Origin: Anabaena minutissima FACHB-250
Lineage (GTDB): Bacteria > Cyanobacteriota > Cyanobacteriia > Cyanobacteriales > Nostocaceae
Assembly: GCF_014697125.1 (NCBI RefSeq)
Contig: NZ_JACJRG010000003.1
Location: 241,588 to 305,587, forward strand
Reading direction: 5' to 3'
DNA length: 64,000 nt
Part shown: positions 1 to 8,138 of the stretch, piece by piece
Layout: each line of letters begins with the position of its first letter
How positions within the stretch are numbered: the stretch's first letter is position 1
The notes under the pieces: generated by a model
Database searches by the model: none
Seen by the model: only the letters and a program-made list of their open reading frames with translations
What the model was told of the DNA's origin: nothing
Position numbers and translations under genes: made by a program

Positions 1-485
1 ATGCTGACTATGATTTGCGATTCATTGATTCAATGATTCCCCACCATCAAGGGGCGTTAGATATGGCTAAGGAATTGCAACAAAAATCCACTCGCCCTGA
101 ACTCAAACAGCTAGCTCAAGCTATTATCAAAGCTCAGAACCAAGAAATTAACCAGATGAAGCAGTGGCGAACAGCCTGGTATCCCAAAGCAGGAGATAAA
201 CCAATGGCTTATGATGCCAAAATGGGTCACATGATGGAAATGTCATCTGACCAAATCAAAGCCATGATGATGAGCATGGACTTAGGCGCGGCTGATGCAG
301 AATTTGACCTCCGCTTTATCAATGCGATGATTCCCCATCATGAAGGGGCTGTAGTCATGGCTCAAGATGCGTTGAAAAAGTCTCAGCGTCCTGAAATCAA
401 AAATTTAGCTCAAGCCATTATCAAAGAGCAAAATACAGAGATTAATCAAATGAAGAATTGGCGTAAAACTTGGTATAAAAAGTAG
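1..485 (+). CDS. DUF305 domain protein, 5' end outside the window
   Basis: The reading frame is open from the first bases (A-D-Y-D-L-R-F-I-D) and ends at TAG 483-485, so the gene starts upstream of the window; a TTG at 15 is not the real start. The visible part holds two copies of one unit: D-L-R-F-I-D-S-M-I-P-H-H-Q-G-A near the left end and D-L-R-F-I-N-A-M-I-P-H-H-E-G-A near residue 100. Each is followed by an L-A-Q-A-I-I-K helix and ends in Q-M-K-x-W-R-x-x-W-Y. H-H pairs and many Met residues are typical of DUF305 (ferritin-like four-helix) proteins, which are often exported and linked to copper or other metals. The metal role is family inference. Signal peptide and promoter cannot be seen. 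Confidence 0.85.
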   Translation, partial: ADYDLRFIDSMIPHHQGALDMAKELQQKSTRPELKQLAQAIIKAQNQEINQMKQWRTAWYPKAGDKPMAYDAKMGHMMEMSSDQIKAMMMSMDLGAADAEFDLRFINAMIPHHEGAVVMAQDALKKSQRPEIKNLAQAIIKEQNTEINQMKNWRKTWYKK

Positions 486-575
486 ACTTCATTTGGTAAC
501 TTTGCTCAAGGCTTCTCAGTTCCCGATTTAGGTCGTGTCTTCTGCAAAGAGAACATAGGCATCTCCTTGCGAGTC

Positions 576-905
576 TTAACATTGTTTCCCAAAACGCGAT
601 CGCATAACTAAGCCGAACCCAATCCCGTAAATACACACAAAATAGTTAATGGTTCGGGAACTGGTTGAAGTTTACCATTACTCACGACTAATTTTGATTG
701 CCCACCAGCATCTTCTACATCGACGATACCAATACCAACTGTGTAATTACCAGCACTCAAAAAGGTATACTCTTAGTCTCGACTCAAATTATCTATATCC
801 AAAAGAGTAATTGCACCATTAATAGTCACAAAAGCGTTGTCAGCGTCAAAAGTGCCGAGTTCTTCATCAAATGCGAGTGTAAGATCCCAGTTACAGCAGT
901 TTGCG
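576..905 (-). pseudogene. Remnant of a PEP-CTERM exported protein gene
   Basis: No intact gene fills 486-929. Read on the minus strand, the segment from about 905 to 795 encodes L-T-L-A-F-D-E-E-L-G-T-F-D-A-D-N-A-F and runs to a stop. After a short gap a second open stretch gives L-S-A-G-N-Y-T-V-G-I-G-I-V-D, then G-K-L-Q-P-V-P-E-P-L-T-I-L, the V-P-E-P box of PEP-CTERM sorting tails. The frame must then shift by one near 622 to read I-G-F-G-L-V-M-R-S-R-F-G-K-Q, the usual hydrophobic-plus-Arg tail, ending at TAA (576-578). At least one stop and one frameshift interrupt it. PEP-CTERM proteins are exported and processed by exosortase in EPS-producing bacteria. The 5' part of the gene is not recognisable. 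Confidence 0.7.
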
Positions 906-929
906 ATCAAATAAACCACGACAATAACT

Positions 930-1808
930 ATGATTACAGGAAAAACTAAGTTACTAGGTGTGATTGGGCATCCGGTGGGACATTCGCTGTCACCAGTGAT
1001 GCATAATGCAGCGATCGCTGATTTGGGGTTAGATTATGTGTATCTTCCGTTACCTATCGAACCACAAAATTTAGAAGTGGCGATCGCAGGTTTGGCAGCT
1101 GTGGATGTTGTCGGTTTTAGTGTGACAATTCCCCATAAACAAGCAATTATCTCACTACTCTCAGAAATCACACCCCTGGCTCAAGCTATAGGTGCAGTGA
1201 ATACTGTGAGCCGGAAAAACAATCAATGGGTGGGTACAAACACGGATATAGTAGGATTTATTCATCCTTTGCAAACTACTTATAAACAGGATTGGAGTCA
1301 GAAAATAGCCGTCATTTTAGGGAATGGTGGTGCGGCTAGGGCGGTTGTTGCAGGTTGTCACCAGCTAGGTTTTGCGGAAATTCATGTGGTGGGGCGGAAT
1401 TTAGAGAAATTAAAAGATTTTCAGCAGAGTTGGGAATATTCACCCATCGGCGCAAATTTACAAGTTCATACTTGGGATAAATTAACACAACTCATTCCCC
1501 AAGCTGATTTACTGGTAAATACAACCCCTATCGGTATGTATCCCAACGTGGATGATTCGCCTGTGAGTGCAGATGAAATGAAGAATCTACAATTGGGTGC
1601 AATCGCCTATGATTTAATCTATATCCCCCAGCCGACAAAATTTCTTCAATACGCACAACAACAAGGTGCGATAGCCATTGACGGCTTAGAAATGCTAGTC
1701 CAGCAAGGTGTTGCAGCCTTAAAAATCTGGTTACAGCGAGACAATATACCTGTAGATGTCATGCGCCAAGCTTTGAGACAACATTTAGGCTTAGAAAATA
1801 GGTGTTAA
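930..1808 (+). CDS. aroE: Shikimate dehydrogenase (NADP+)
   Basis: This cytoplasmic enzyme reduces 3-dehydroshikimate to shikimate with NADPH, the fourth step of aromatic amino acid synthesis. The 292-residue product has the normal family length. The N-terminal substrate domain shows G-H-P-V-G-H-S-L-S-P-V-M-H-N (shikimate-binding Ser pair), S-V-T-I-P-H-K with the catalytic Lys, and N-T-D-I-V-G-F with the catalytic Asp. The NADP loop is G-N-G-G-A-A-R-A-V near residue 130. The C-terminal D-G-L-E-M-L-V-Q-Q-G motif is present. The ATG at 930 directly precedes the conserved G-V-I-G-H-P-V start. It stands alone on the plus strand, next to the PEP-CTERM relic and convergent with the hydrolase. Confidence 0.96.
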   Translation: MITGKTKLLGVIGHPVGHSLSPVMHNAAIADLGLDYVYLPLPIEPQNLEVAIAGLAAVDVVGFSVTIPHKQAIISLLSEITPLAQAIGAVNTVSRKNNQWVGTNTDIVGFIHPLQTTYKQDWSQKIAVILGNGGAARAVVAGCHQLGFAEIHVVGRNLEKLKDFQQSWEYSPIGANLQVHTWDKLTQLIPQADLLVNTTPIGMYPNVDDSPVSADEMKNLQLGAIAYDLIYIPQPTKFLQYAQQQGAIAIDGLEMLVQQGVAALKIWLQRDNIPVDVMRQALRQHLGLENRC

Positions 1809-1840
1809 AGAACAGAAAATTGTTTGTAGTGGTTCTTTAA

Positions 1841-2821
1841 TTACGAATTACTAGAATCAACCTTTTCTAAAATAATCTTAATAGCATTTACGATTAACTC
1901 AGGTTGATCAATCCAAACAAAATGACCACTTTTATGAGCATCAAGTTGTACACAATTTCTAGATAAACTAATTATTTGCCTGTGCATTTGCTCTCGTAAA
2001 TGATTAGCTGCTTTCATAGGTAAAAGCATAGTCCAAAGGGATATTTGAAAAAAAGTATTGGCTTTAATACTAACTATAGGTAAGGCTTCAAACTGACTAG
2101 TTAACTGAAGTTGGCGACTGCTATTATCAAGATTTAAGAGTTCTCTACTCATGGTAATCCAATGTTTAGGGCGACAGAAAGAACGCTTAATTGGGTTGAG
2201 TGCTGCTTGAGGAAATTTAATTAATTCTCTCTTAATAATCTCAAAAGTACCAATCACTTTAAGTAATCTGATAATGCCAAGCATTGATCCTAGAATTGAC
2301 ATGAAGAAGCCAGAAACAAAAAATAGTTTCAAAGCTTGTAAATAGATGGACATTTTCAGCATTCCTGTTTCATGGAGTCCATCAGTAAGTACCATTCCGA
2401 TTACTTTTTCGGGAAAATAATGGGCATATAACCGGACGTTATAACTACCAAAGGAATTACCTACAAGAATATAAGGTGGCTCAATTCCTGCTTGTGTGAG
2501 GAGAGAATCTAATTCTGTAACTATTTGCTGACTGGTGCGTGGATGCGGACTATGATCACTCCAACCATATCCAGCACGATCATATATACAAACTCGTGAT
2601 AGCTGGGCTATTTCTTGTACAAGTAAATAACCTTCCATTCCGCCTAAACTGTGTTCTAAGACCACAGTGGGGCTAGACTTTCCCGCCGTGTAAAAGTGTA
2701 AGCGATATCCACCCACATCAATTAGTTGTCCTGGTGGTGGTTGTCGATTTTCGATTAAACTTGCGATCGCCTGATAAAAAGTTGTAGCTAATAGTACAAT
2801 AATTTCGATAGGGGATGACAT
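1841..2821 (-). CDS. Alpha/beta hydrolase
   Basis: The 326-residue product has an alpha/beta-hydrolase core. It shows an L-E-H-S-L-G-G oxyanion region near residue 56, the D-R-A-G-Y-G-W-S-D strand-loop, and the nucleophile elbow G-N-S-F-G-S-Y near residue 120. It also has an L-T-D-G acid region and a C-terminal S-G-H-F-V-W-I-D-Q-P-E motif that supplies the catalytic His. A hydrophobic lid stretch (about residues 150-190, L-K-L-F-F-V-S-G-F-F-M-S-I-L-G) suggests a lipid-like or membrane-proximal substrate. The substrate cannot be told. It is followed 3' by an AT-rich gap and converges on aroE; upstream lies trhO on the same strand, 52 bp away. Confidence 0.85.
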   Translation of the reverse strand: MSSPIEIIVLLATTFYQAIASLIENRQPPPGQLIDVGGYRLHFYTAGKSSPTVVLEHSLGGMEGYLLVQEIAQLSRVCIYDRAGYGWSDHSPHPRTSQQIVTELDSLLTQAGIEPPYILVGNSFGSYNVRLYAHYFPEKVIGMVLTDGLHETGMLKMSIYLQALKLFFVSGFFMSILGSMLGIIRLLKVIGTFEIIKRELIKFPQAALNPIKRSFCRPKHWITMSRELLNLDNSSRQLQLTSQFEALPIVSIKANTFFQISLWTMLLPMKAANHLREQMHRQIISLSRNCVQLDAHKSGHFVWIDQPELIVNAIKIILEKVDSSNS

Positions 2822-2873
2822 TCTAGATGGGTTTGTTAACTTTGCATTGGTAAAGCCCTAGAATAGCTGTTAA

Positions 2874-3776
2874 TTAAGCAAACCGTTGCTTTTGTAGCTG
2901 ATATTGTCGCCATTTTTCTTGCTGACGCACTCTTTTCTCTGGGGTGAGATGATCAAAACAGTAGGGACAGGACATACCTAACTCATATTTGGGTGAGGCT
3001 TTATCTTCTTCAGATAGGGGATGTCCACAGCAGAAGCACAATTGATGATTCCCTGTTTCTAACCCATGACCTACGGCTATGCGTTCATCAAAAACAAAAC
3101 ATTCCCCTTCCCATAGACTTTGTTCTGGGGGGATTTCTGCTAAATATTTGAGAATGCCGCCTTTGAGGTGATAAACTTCCGTAAAACCTTGGGAAAGCAT
3201 AAAAGCAGAGGCTTTTTCGCAGCGAATTCCCCCAGTGCAGAACATGGCTACTTTTTTGTGTTGATTGGGGTCAAGGTTTTGACTGACATATTCAGGAAAG
3301 TCGCGGAAGGAATCGGTTTGCGGATTTTGCGCCCTTTTAAAAGTACCGATATGTACCTCGTAATCGTTGCGGGTATCAATCACGGTGACATCTGGGTCGG
3401 CAATTAAATCATTCCATTCCTGGGGGGTGACGTAAATACCTACCTGTTGATTTGGGTCAACTTCCGGTACGCCCAAAGTCACAATTTCTTTTTTCAAACG
3501 CACCTTCATTCTTTCAAAGGGTGGGTTTTCAGCCGTTGATTCCTTGTGTTCTAAGTCTGTGAAGCGAGGAAAAGAACGCAGATGGCTAAGAACCGAGTCT
3601 ATTGCTGGACGCGAACCTGCGATCGTACCGTTGATTCCTTCTTTGGCTAAAAGAATCGTTCCCTTAATGCCTTGTGCTAAACAGTAAGACAATAAGGGTG
3701 TTTGCATCTCGGTAAAATCCGGTAAACTCACGAATTTATAAAACGCGGCAACAATTTGGGTATTTTCTTGGTTCAT
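2874..3776 (-). CDS. trhO: tRNA uridine(34) 5-hydroxylase TrhO (rhodanese family)
   Basis: TrhO (YceA family) carries out the oxygen-dependent 5-hydroxylation of uridine 34 in certain tRNAs, the step before cmo5U/mcmo5U formation. The 300 residues fit: an N-terminal acylphosphatase-like domain (F-Y-K-F-V-S-L-P-D-F, K-E-G-I-N-G-T-I-A-G-S), a central rhodanese domain with V-I-D-T-R-N-D-Y-E and the active-site loop M-F-C-T-G-G-I-R-C-E-K, and a Cys-rich tail (C-F-C-C-G-H and C-P-Y-C). The gene starts 72 bp from tRNA-Ala(UGC) on the opposite strand. The tail is usual for cyanobacterial members. Confidence 0.93.
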   Translation of the reverse strand: MNQENTQIVAAFYKFVSLPDFTEMQTPLLSYCLAQGIKGTILLAKEGINGTIAGSRPAIDSVLSHLRSFPRFTDLEHKESTAENPPFERMKVRLKKEIVTLGVPEVDPNQQVGIYVTPQEWNDLIADPDVTVIDTRNDYEVHIGTFKRAQNPQTDSFRDFPEYVSQNLDPNQHKKVAMFCTGGIRCEKASAFMLSQGFTEVYHLKGGILKYLAEIPPEQSLWEGECFVFDERIAVGHGLETGNHQLCFCCGHPLSEEDKASPKYELGMSCPYCFDHLTPEKRVRQQEKWRQYQLQKQRFA

Positions 3777-3848
3777 CCCTTTGGTAAAATTACAACTTTC
3801 TGGTATATTTATCTAAGTGAAATAAAATTACTCACATTTTTATTTTAC

Positions 3849-3921
3849 GGGGGTTTAGCTCAGTTGGTAGAGCGCCTGCTTTGCAAGCAGGATGTCAGCG
3901 GTTCGAGTCCGCTAACCTCCA
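3849..3921 (+). tRNA. tRNA-Ala (anticodon UGC)
   Basis: A full cloverleaf can be folded. The acceptor stem GGGGGUU pairs with AACCUCC and includes G3-U70, the alanine identity pair. The D arm is GCUC-AGUUGGUA-GAGC, the anticodon stem is CCUGC/GCAGG with loop UUUGCAA (anticodon TGC at 3882-3884), and the T arm is AGCGG-UUCGAGU-CCGCU. The discriminator is A at 3921. CCA is not encoded. Length is 73 nt. Confidence 0.97.
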
Positions 3922-3943
3922 TACTATTCATTGAGTTAAGTTT

Positions 3944-4001
3944 GTTTGTAGTAAGGACTTTAGTCCTTAAATAGAAAAGCACTAAAGTCCTTACTACAAA
4001 C
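3944..4001. repeat. Inverted repeat, 21-bp perfect arms
   Basis: The left arm 3944-3964 (GTTTGTAGTAAGGACTTTAG plus T) is perfectly complementary to the right arm 3981-4001, with a 16-nt spacer. It lies just after tRNA-Ala and before the end of the convergent DUF938 gene. There is no U-tract, so it looks like a dispersed palindromic element rather than a simple terminator, although it could form a strong hairpin in either transcript. Confidence 0.8.
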
Positions 4002-4018
4002 CTATCAAAATTAATGTA

Positions 4019-4660
4019 CTACTTAGAATGCTGAAATACTACTGACAGATTATTAGCTGGCATTTGGTAAGTTGCCTGTAAATTGAGATTTTCTTTACTA
4101 GCCACTGCTACCACATCTTCTAAGTTGCGTACACCCCACTCTGGATTTTGAGCGCGTAAAGATTCGTCAAAAGCCGCGTTACTGGGTGCGGTATGTTCTC
4201 CGCCTTGTTTATAGGGGCCATATAAATAGAGAATACCGCCTGGGGGTAAAATGCGACCAGCACCCGCCATCAGTCCCAAACAGGCTGACCAAGGGGAAAT
4301 GTGAATCATATTAATATTTACAATAGCAACTATGGGGGAGTAATTATTGTCTTGGTCTTTTTCTACTGGCCAAATCGGTTGTGCAGCATCCAGTTCTAGA
4401 GGGGGATAGAGATTATCGCTGGGGAAATGTTCTGCCCAAGTTGCGATACTAGCCCGTAATTCGGGATTAGGATCAGAAGGTAGCCATTGACGGGGAGTGA
4501 GGTGGGGGGCAAAAAATATGGAGTGTTCGCCAGTACCGCTTGCTATTTCCAAGATAGTGCCAGTGGTGGGTAAGACTTGCAAAAGCAGTTCTAGAATGGG
4601 TTCACGATTGCGCTGTGTAGCTGGGGCGTATTTGCGTGCGTCTTCTTGTGGTGTATTCAT
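4019..4660 (-). CDS. DUF938 family SAM-dependent methyltransferase
   Basis: The product (213 residues from ATG 4660) shows D-A-R-K-Y-A-P-A-T-Q-R-N-R-E-P-I at the N-terminus, the hallmark of DUF938. The SAM-binding motif I follows as I-L-E-I-A-S-G-T-G-E-H-S-I-F-F-A, then P-S-D-P-N-P-E-L-R. A downstream segment, N-I-N-M-I-H-I-S-P-W, is also typical. An upstream in-frame ATG (4690) would add ten residues; I prefer 4660 because family members begin close to the D-A-R-K-Y motif and an AAGGTAGG-like site precedes it. The substrate is unknown for this family. It converges on tRNA-Ala and diverges from the Uma2 gene. Confidence 0.85.
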   Translation of the reverse strand: MNTPQEDARKYAPATQRNREPILELLLQVLPTTGTILEIASGTGEHSIFFAPHLTPRQWLPSDPNPELRASIATWAEHFPSDNLYPPLELDAAQPIWPVEKDQDNNYSPIVAIVNINMIHISPWSACLGLMAGAGRILPPGGILYLYGPYKQGGEHTAPSNAAFDESLRAQNPEWGVRNLEDVVAVASKENLNLQATYQMPANNLSVVFQHSK

Positions 4661-4753
4661 CTGACTGTGTAGCCTACCTTGGATATTCATCTCATAATTA
4701 AGCTAACAGCGATCGCCCGCGTATATTATATTAATTCGTCTTGAGGTGAAGCT

Positions 4754-5371
4754 ATGACTCAAGCCTTACGCCAGTTAGTGACATTTGATGAGTTCGTTGC
4801 TTGGTATCCAGACAACCCACAGCGACGTTATGAGTTGCATGATGGAGTAATTATTGAAATGCCGCAACCCACAGGCGACCATGAAGAAGAGATTGGATTC
4901 TTGGCTACACAATTGACCTTAGAGTATAGTCGCCTTCATCTTCCTTATTTCATTCCCAAAACTGCATTAATTAAACCATTAGACAACGAATCTGCATATT
5001 CGCCAGATGTGGTGATATTGAATCGCTCCAACTTAGTTAACGAACCTCTGTGGAAAAAAACATCAACAGTTAGCCAAGCCGCATCAGTTCCGTTAGTTAT
5101 TGAAGTGGTGAGTAGCAACTGGCGAGATGATTATGTCAAAAAGGCTAGTGATTATGAAGTGATAGGAATTCCAGAATATTGGATTGTTGACTATTTAGGA
5201 TTGGGTGCGAGGCGATTTATTGGCAACCCTAAACAACCCACGATCTCAATCTACACTTTAGTAGAAGGCGAGTATCAAGTCAATCAATTTAGAGATCAGG
5301 ACTTTCTCATCTCACCGACGTTCCCAGAACTAAAATTAACCGCCGCACAAATTTTTCAAGTTGGTCAATAG
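4754..5371 (+). CDS. Uma2 family (DUF820) putative restriction-like endonuclease
   Basis: This 205-residue protein has the PD-(D/E)XK pattern of the Uma2/DUF820 family, which is greatly expanded in cyanobacteria. It shows Y-E-L-H-D-G-V-I-I-E-M near residue 27, Y-S-P-D-V-V-I-L with the first acidic residue, V-I-E-V-V-S about 30 residues later, and K-A-S-D-Y-E-V-I-G-I-P-E-Y-W-I-V-D-Y. The fold is nuclease-like but the role is not established. The ATG at 4754 is preceded by TTGAGGTGAAGCT, a reasonable ribosome site. Its 3' end overlaps the longest frame of the next gene. Confidence 0.88.
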   Translation: MTQALRQLVTFDEFVAWYPDNPQRRYELHDGVIIEMPQPTGDHEEEIGFLATQLTLEYSRLHLPYFIPKTALIKPLDNESAYSPDVVILNRSNLVNEPLWKKTSTVSQAASVPLVIEVVSSNWRDDYVKKASDYEVIGIPEYWIVDYLGLGARRFIGNPKQPTISIYTLVEGEYQVNQFRDQDFLISPTFPELKLTAAQIFQVGQ

Positions 5372-6839
5372 TTCTCCCTTGTCTTCCCAGTCAACAGTCA
5401 ACAGTCAACACTTCCCGGAGATTCCTTTGCCTAAATTTATTACATCTGTCCAACCGCCGCTAAAATTTATCCCTCACCGGTTTAATCCGCTTATCCTGGG
5501 AATTTTTCACGGATTTTTACCGATTATCTTACGGTTTCGGACTCGTCCTTGGCTACCGGCGGGAATTGTCCGGGTGGAAGTGAAAAATGCTGAGGTATTG
5601 GCAGAACTCTATGCACAATTCCAAACTGGTAAAATTCGTCTGTTGATGGCATTTCGTCACCCAGAGGTAGAAGATCCCCTGTGTGTGCTGTATATGTTGT
5701 CGCGTCTTGTACCACAAGCAGCACGTCAGCAAGGAATCAAGCTACAATACCCAATTCATAGCCATTTTCTCTATGACCGAGGTATGACTATCTGGGCTGG
5801 GGATTGGTTGGGGTGGTTGTTTTCGCGGTTGGGTGGTGTGGCGGTGCGTCGTGGACGGCGATTAGATAAGCAGGCGATTCAAACCGCACGCAATTTATTT
5901 GCAAATGGCAAATTACCGATCGCCATTGCCCCGGAAGGTGGTAACAATGGCCATAGTGGCATTGTCAGCAACTTAGAACCCGGTGTGGCGCAAATGGGGT
6001 TTTGGTGTGTGGAAGATTTGCACAAGGCTAACCGTACTGAAACTGTGATAATTGTGCCGATTTCGATTCAATATCACTATATTCAGCCACCTTGGTTAAA
6101 ACTAGATCAGTTATTAAGTAAGTTAGAAGCTGATAGTGGTTTACCAGTCAAGTCTATTGGTGATGGCGTAAATCAACCGGAAATTTACCGTCAGCGTATT
6201 TGTCGGTTGGGTGAATATCTGATTACGGAGATGGAAGAGTTTTATCGCCGCTTTTATCATCAAGATATCCCGAAAGCGATGTCATCTGAAGCCTCGAATA
6301 CACCAAATGAGGTGTTAATAGATAGACTGCATTACTTATTAGAGAAAGCTTTACAAGTTTCCGAGCAATATTTTGGTCTGCAACCTCAAGGTAATTTTAT
6401 TGACCGTTGTCGCCGTTTGGAAGAAGCTAGTTGGAATCTGATTTATCGGGACGATTTGCCAGATATAAATACTTTACCACCTTTTAAACGGGGACTCGCT
6501 GACTGGGTAGCCCAAGAAGCAGACTTAAGGGTACAGCATATGCGCCTGGTAGAAACTTTTGTGGCAGTTCAAGCTAATTATCTGCAAGAACAGCCAACTG
6601 CTGACAGATTGGCAGAGACAGCTTTACTGATGTTTGATATGTTATCTCGAATCCAATCATCTACATTACCAGGGCGATCGCGTTTAGGTTTGCGACAAGC
6701 AACACTAAAAGTAGGTAAACCCATTTCTGTAACTCAACGCTGGGAAAAAGTGCAGCATGACCGTCAAGCAGCTAAACGTGCTGTTAATGATTTGACGCAG
6801 GATTTGCAGTTGGCGTTAGAACATTTGATTCAGGACTAA
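5361..6839 (+). CDS. PlsC-like 1-acyl-glycerol-3-phosphate acyltransferase family protein
   Basis: A 492-residue frame with an acyltransferase core. F-R-H-P-E-V-E-D-P near residue 98 stands in place of the usual NHxxxxD motif. It is followed by R-G-M-T-I-W-A-G-D-W, G-G-V-A-V-R-R-G-R-R, and A-P-E-G-G-N-N-G-H, the P-E-G glycerol-phosphate-binding motif. A second half of about 200 residues has no clear motif. The changed first motif suggests an altered or unknown acceptor. The start is uncertain: no ATG precedes the conserved region; TTG at 5361 overlaps the Uma2 stop and TTG at 5379 is an alternative. Three copies of the heptamer CAGTCAA (5388-5408) lie inside this N-terminal stretch. Confidence 0.8.
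   Translation: MVNSSPLSSQSTVNSQHFPEIPLPKFITSVQPPLKFIPHRFNPLILGIFHGFLPIILRFRTRPWLPAGIVRVEVKNAEVLAELYAQFQTGKIRLLMAFRHPEVEDPLCVLYMLSRLVPQAARQQGIKLQYPIHSHFLYDRGMTIWAGDWLGWLFSRLGGVAVRRGRRLDKQAIQTARNLFANGKLPIAIAPEGGNNGHSGIVSNLEPGVAQMGFWCVEDLHKANRTETVIIVPISIQYHYIQPPWLKLDQLLSKLEADSGLPVKSIGDGVNQPEIYRQRICRLGEYLITEMEEFYRRFYHQDIPKAMSSEASNTPNEVLIDRLHYLLEKALQVSEQYFGLQPQGNFIDRCRRLEEASWNLIYRDDLPDINTLPPFKRGLADWVAQEADLRVQHMRLVETFVAVQANYLQEQPTADRLAETALLMFDMLSRIQSSTLPGRSRLGLRQATLKVGKPISVTQRWEKVQHDRQAAKRAVNDLTQDLQLALEHLIQD
5388..5408. repeat. Short tandem repeat, CAGTCAA x3
   Basis: Three perfect copies of the heptamer CAGTCAA are read as coding sequence close to the start of the acyltransferase frame. Heptameric tandem repeats of this kind are common between genes in Nostoc-type genomes and can make start prediction unreliable. 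Confidence 0.9.
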
Positions 6840-6879
6840 TGTATGAGGGGACAGGTGACAGTAAGAACAAAAAAGTGTT

Positions 6880-6906
6880 TTTCACCACAGAGGCACAAAG
6901 AAGAGA
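6880..6906. repeat. Dispersed CACAGAG-type repeat, copy 1
   Basis: The sequence TTTTTCACCACAGAGGCAC followed by AAAGAAGAG belongs to the same family as the segments at 8038-8077 and 10523-10611. These A/G-rich CACAGAGnCnCnGAGAA units occur between genes. They contain no open frame and no terminator-like T run. Confidence 0.6.
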
Positions 6907-6931
6907 ATATTGAGCTTTTATTAATAAAAAA

Positions 6932-7852
6932 TCAAGGATTTGCGACAGTTTTTAGTTGTGTAGGTTTGTGAAGACTACGGAAGTATAGACTACCTACTGT
7001 TAGCCAAAACAGCAGATAGGCGATCGCCTGCACGAGATACAGTTTTTGGGTGTAGCCAAATAAGGTTTTGAGCAAAATTCCTGGAAACTGTCTATCAGGT
7101 AAGATTTCTGATAAATCCCACATGAGGGGGCCGAGAAGGCAAGAGGTGTTTTCTAGTCCACAAGTATTAGATATTGAGGGGTTGATGTGGTTAAAGGCGA
7201 TCGCAGCTGCATCTAGATGGCGGAAAGCTGAAATCACTAATCCAGAGACAATCAACAGCAGCAATACACCCATTGCTTGGAAAAATTGCCTTAAATTAAT
7301 ACGGATGCTCCATTTAAAGAGCAGCATACCAATGACAGCTGCCATAATTAGTCCAGCGATCGCACCCAGTACAGGTGTCCAGCCTTGTTGAAACTTAGCG
7401 ATGATAAACACAGCTGTCTCTAAGCCTTCTCGAAAGACAGCGATAAAAATGAGGCTAAAAATTGCCCAAGCTGCTTTCTTATCTTGACCTAATGCACTCT
7501 TGACAGAACCTGCGATTTCTGCTTTGAGAAACCTTGCTTGCTTAGTCATCCAGATTAGCATCCAACTAAGCATAGCGATCGCAATTACACCCAGTCCCAT
7601 CTCAAATAATTGTTTGAAAACAGGTGCATATATATTCTCAGATGTCTGTAATTCTTGGATACCTAAATTTAGTAATAAACCAACTATAAAACTAGCTATA
7701 GCGGCGGTAAAAATTCCTAAATATACCCAACGATACAGTTTTTGTTGTTCAGCTTGTTGTAAACAGGCGAAGACAATACCTACAACTAAAGCAGCTTCTA
7801 CACCTTCTCTGAGGGTGATAAAGAAAGTTGGTAATGCAGCACTCCAATCCAT
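6932..7852 (-). CDS. FTR1 family iron permease
   Basis: FTR1/EfeU permeases move iron across the cytoplasmic membrane. The 306-residue product has about seven hydrophobic segments and carries the two R-E-G-x-E motifs that define the family: T-L-R-E-G-V-E-A-A-L near residue 15 (first helix) and F-R-E-G-L-E-T-A-V-F near residue 142. No multicopper oxidase or EfeO-like partner is visible nearby. A possible short ORF ends 4 bp upstream of its start, so the two might be co-transcribed. The ATG (7850-7852) leads straight into the conserved first helix. Confidence 0.93.
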   Translation of the reverse strand: MDWSAALPTFFITLREGVEAALVVGIVFACLQQAEQQKLYRWVYLGIFTAAIASFIVGLLLNLGIQELQTSENIYAPVFKQLFEMGLGVIAIAMLSWMLIWMTKQARFLKAEIAGSVKSALGQDKKAAWAIFSLIFIAVFREGLETAVFIIAKFQQGWTPVLGAIAGLIMAAVIGMLLFKWSIRINLRQFFQAMGVLLLLIVSGLVISAFRHLDAAAIAFNHINPSISNTCGLENTSCLLGPLMWDLSEILPDRQFPGILLKTLFGYTQKLYLVQAIAYLLFWLTVGSLYFRSLHKPTQLKTVANP

Positions 7853-7856
7853 ATTC

Positions 7857-8024
7857 CTAAATGCTTTCTGTAGGGGATACTTCTACGGTTTTAATAGCCG
7901 CAGATTCTTTATCTTTAACAGATTTTTCCTGGTGTGAGCCATGCTTTGATTTTTTGAACTTATGTCCGTGCGGTTCTTCGGGGTCTATATACCAACAGAT
8001 AAAGATAATAGGATTTACGCACAA
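7857..8024 (-). CDS. Possible short protein upstream of the iron permease
   Basis: A frame of about 55 codons runs from TTG 8024 to TAG 7857, ending 4 bp before the permease start. It reads a hydrophobic N-terminus (V-N-P-I-I-F-I-C-W-Y-I-D) followed by a His/Lys-rich tail (P-H-G-H-K-F-K-K-S-K-H-G-S-H). That layout, a membrane anchor with a metal-binding-like tail, would suit an iron-transport partner. No ATG or GTG start exists in frame, and a dispersed repeat covers the upstream side, so it may be the 3' end of a gene cut by the repeat. I do not recognise the family. Confidence 0.3.
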   Translation of the reverse strand: MCVNPIIFICWYIDPEEPHGHKFKKSKHGSHQEKSVKDKESAAIKTVEVSPTESI

Positions 8025-8037
8025 ATTACGGAATAAT

Positions 8038-8077
8038 GAACCACAGAGACGCGGAGAACACAGAGAAATAAGGGTTT
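8038..8077. repeat. Dispersed CACAGAG-type repeat, copy 2
   Basis: The segment AACCACAGAGACGCGGAGAA followed by CACAGAGAAATAAG resembles copies at 6880 and 10523. It sits between the Mo hydroxylase gene end and the possible short ORF upstream of the iron permease. Confidence 0.6.
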
Positions 8078-8138
8078 AAGAGAGTTCTTGCATAAGTTCT
8101 GGATAAAATAAACCCCTATACCCCTGTTTCGTGCAAGT

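Noticed and set aside
3756..3974. 72-codon plus-strand frame across the tRNA
   Set aside because: It translates the tRNA-Ala gene; a known artefact.
7500..7937. 145-codon plus-strand frame opposite the iron permease
   Set aside because: Antisense to a clear FTR1 gene, with no motif.
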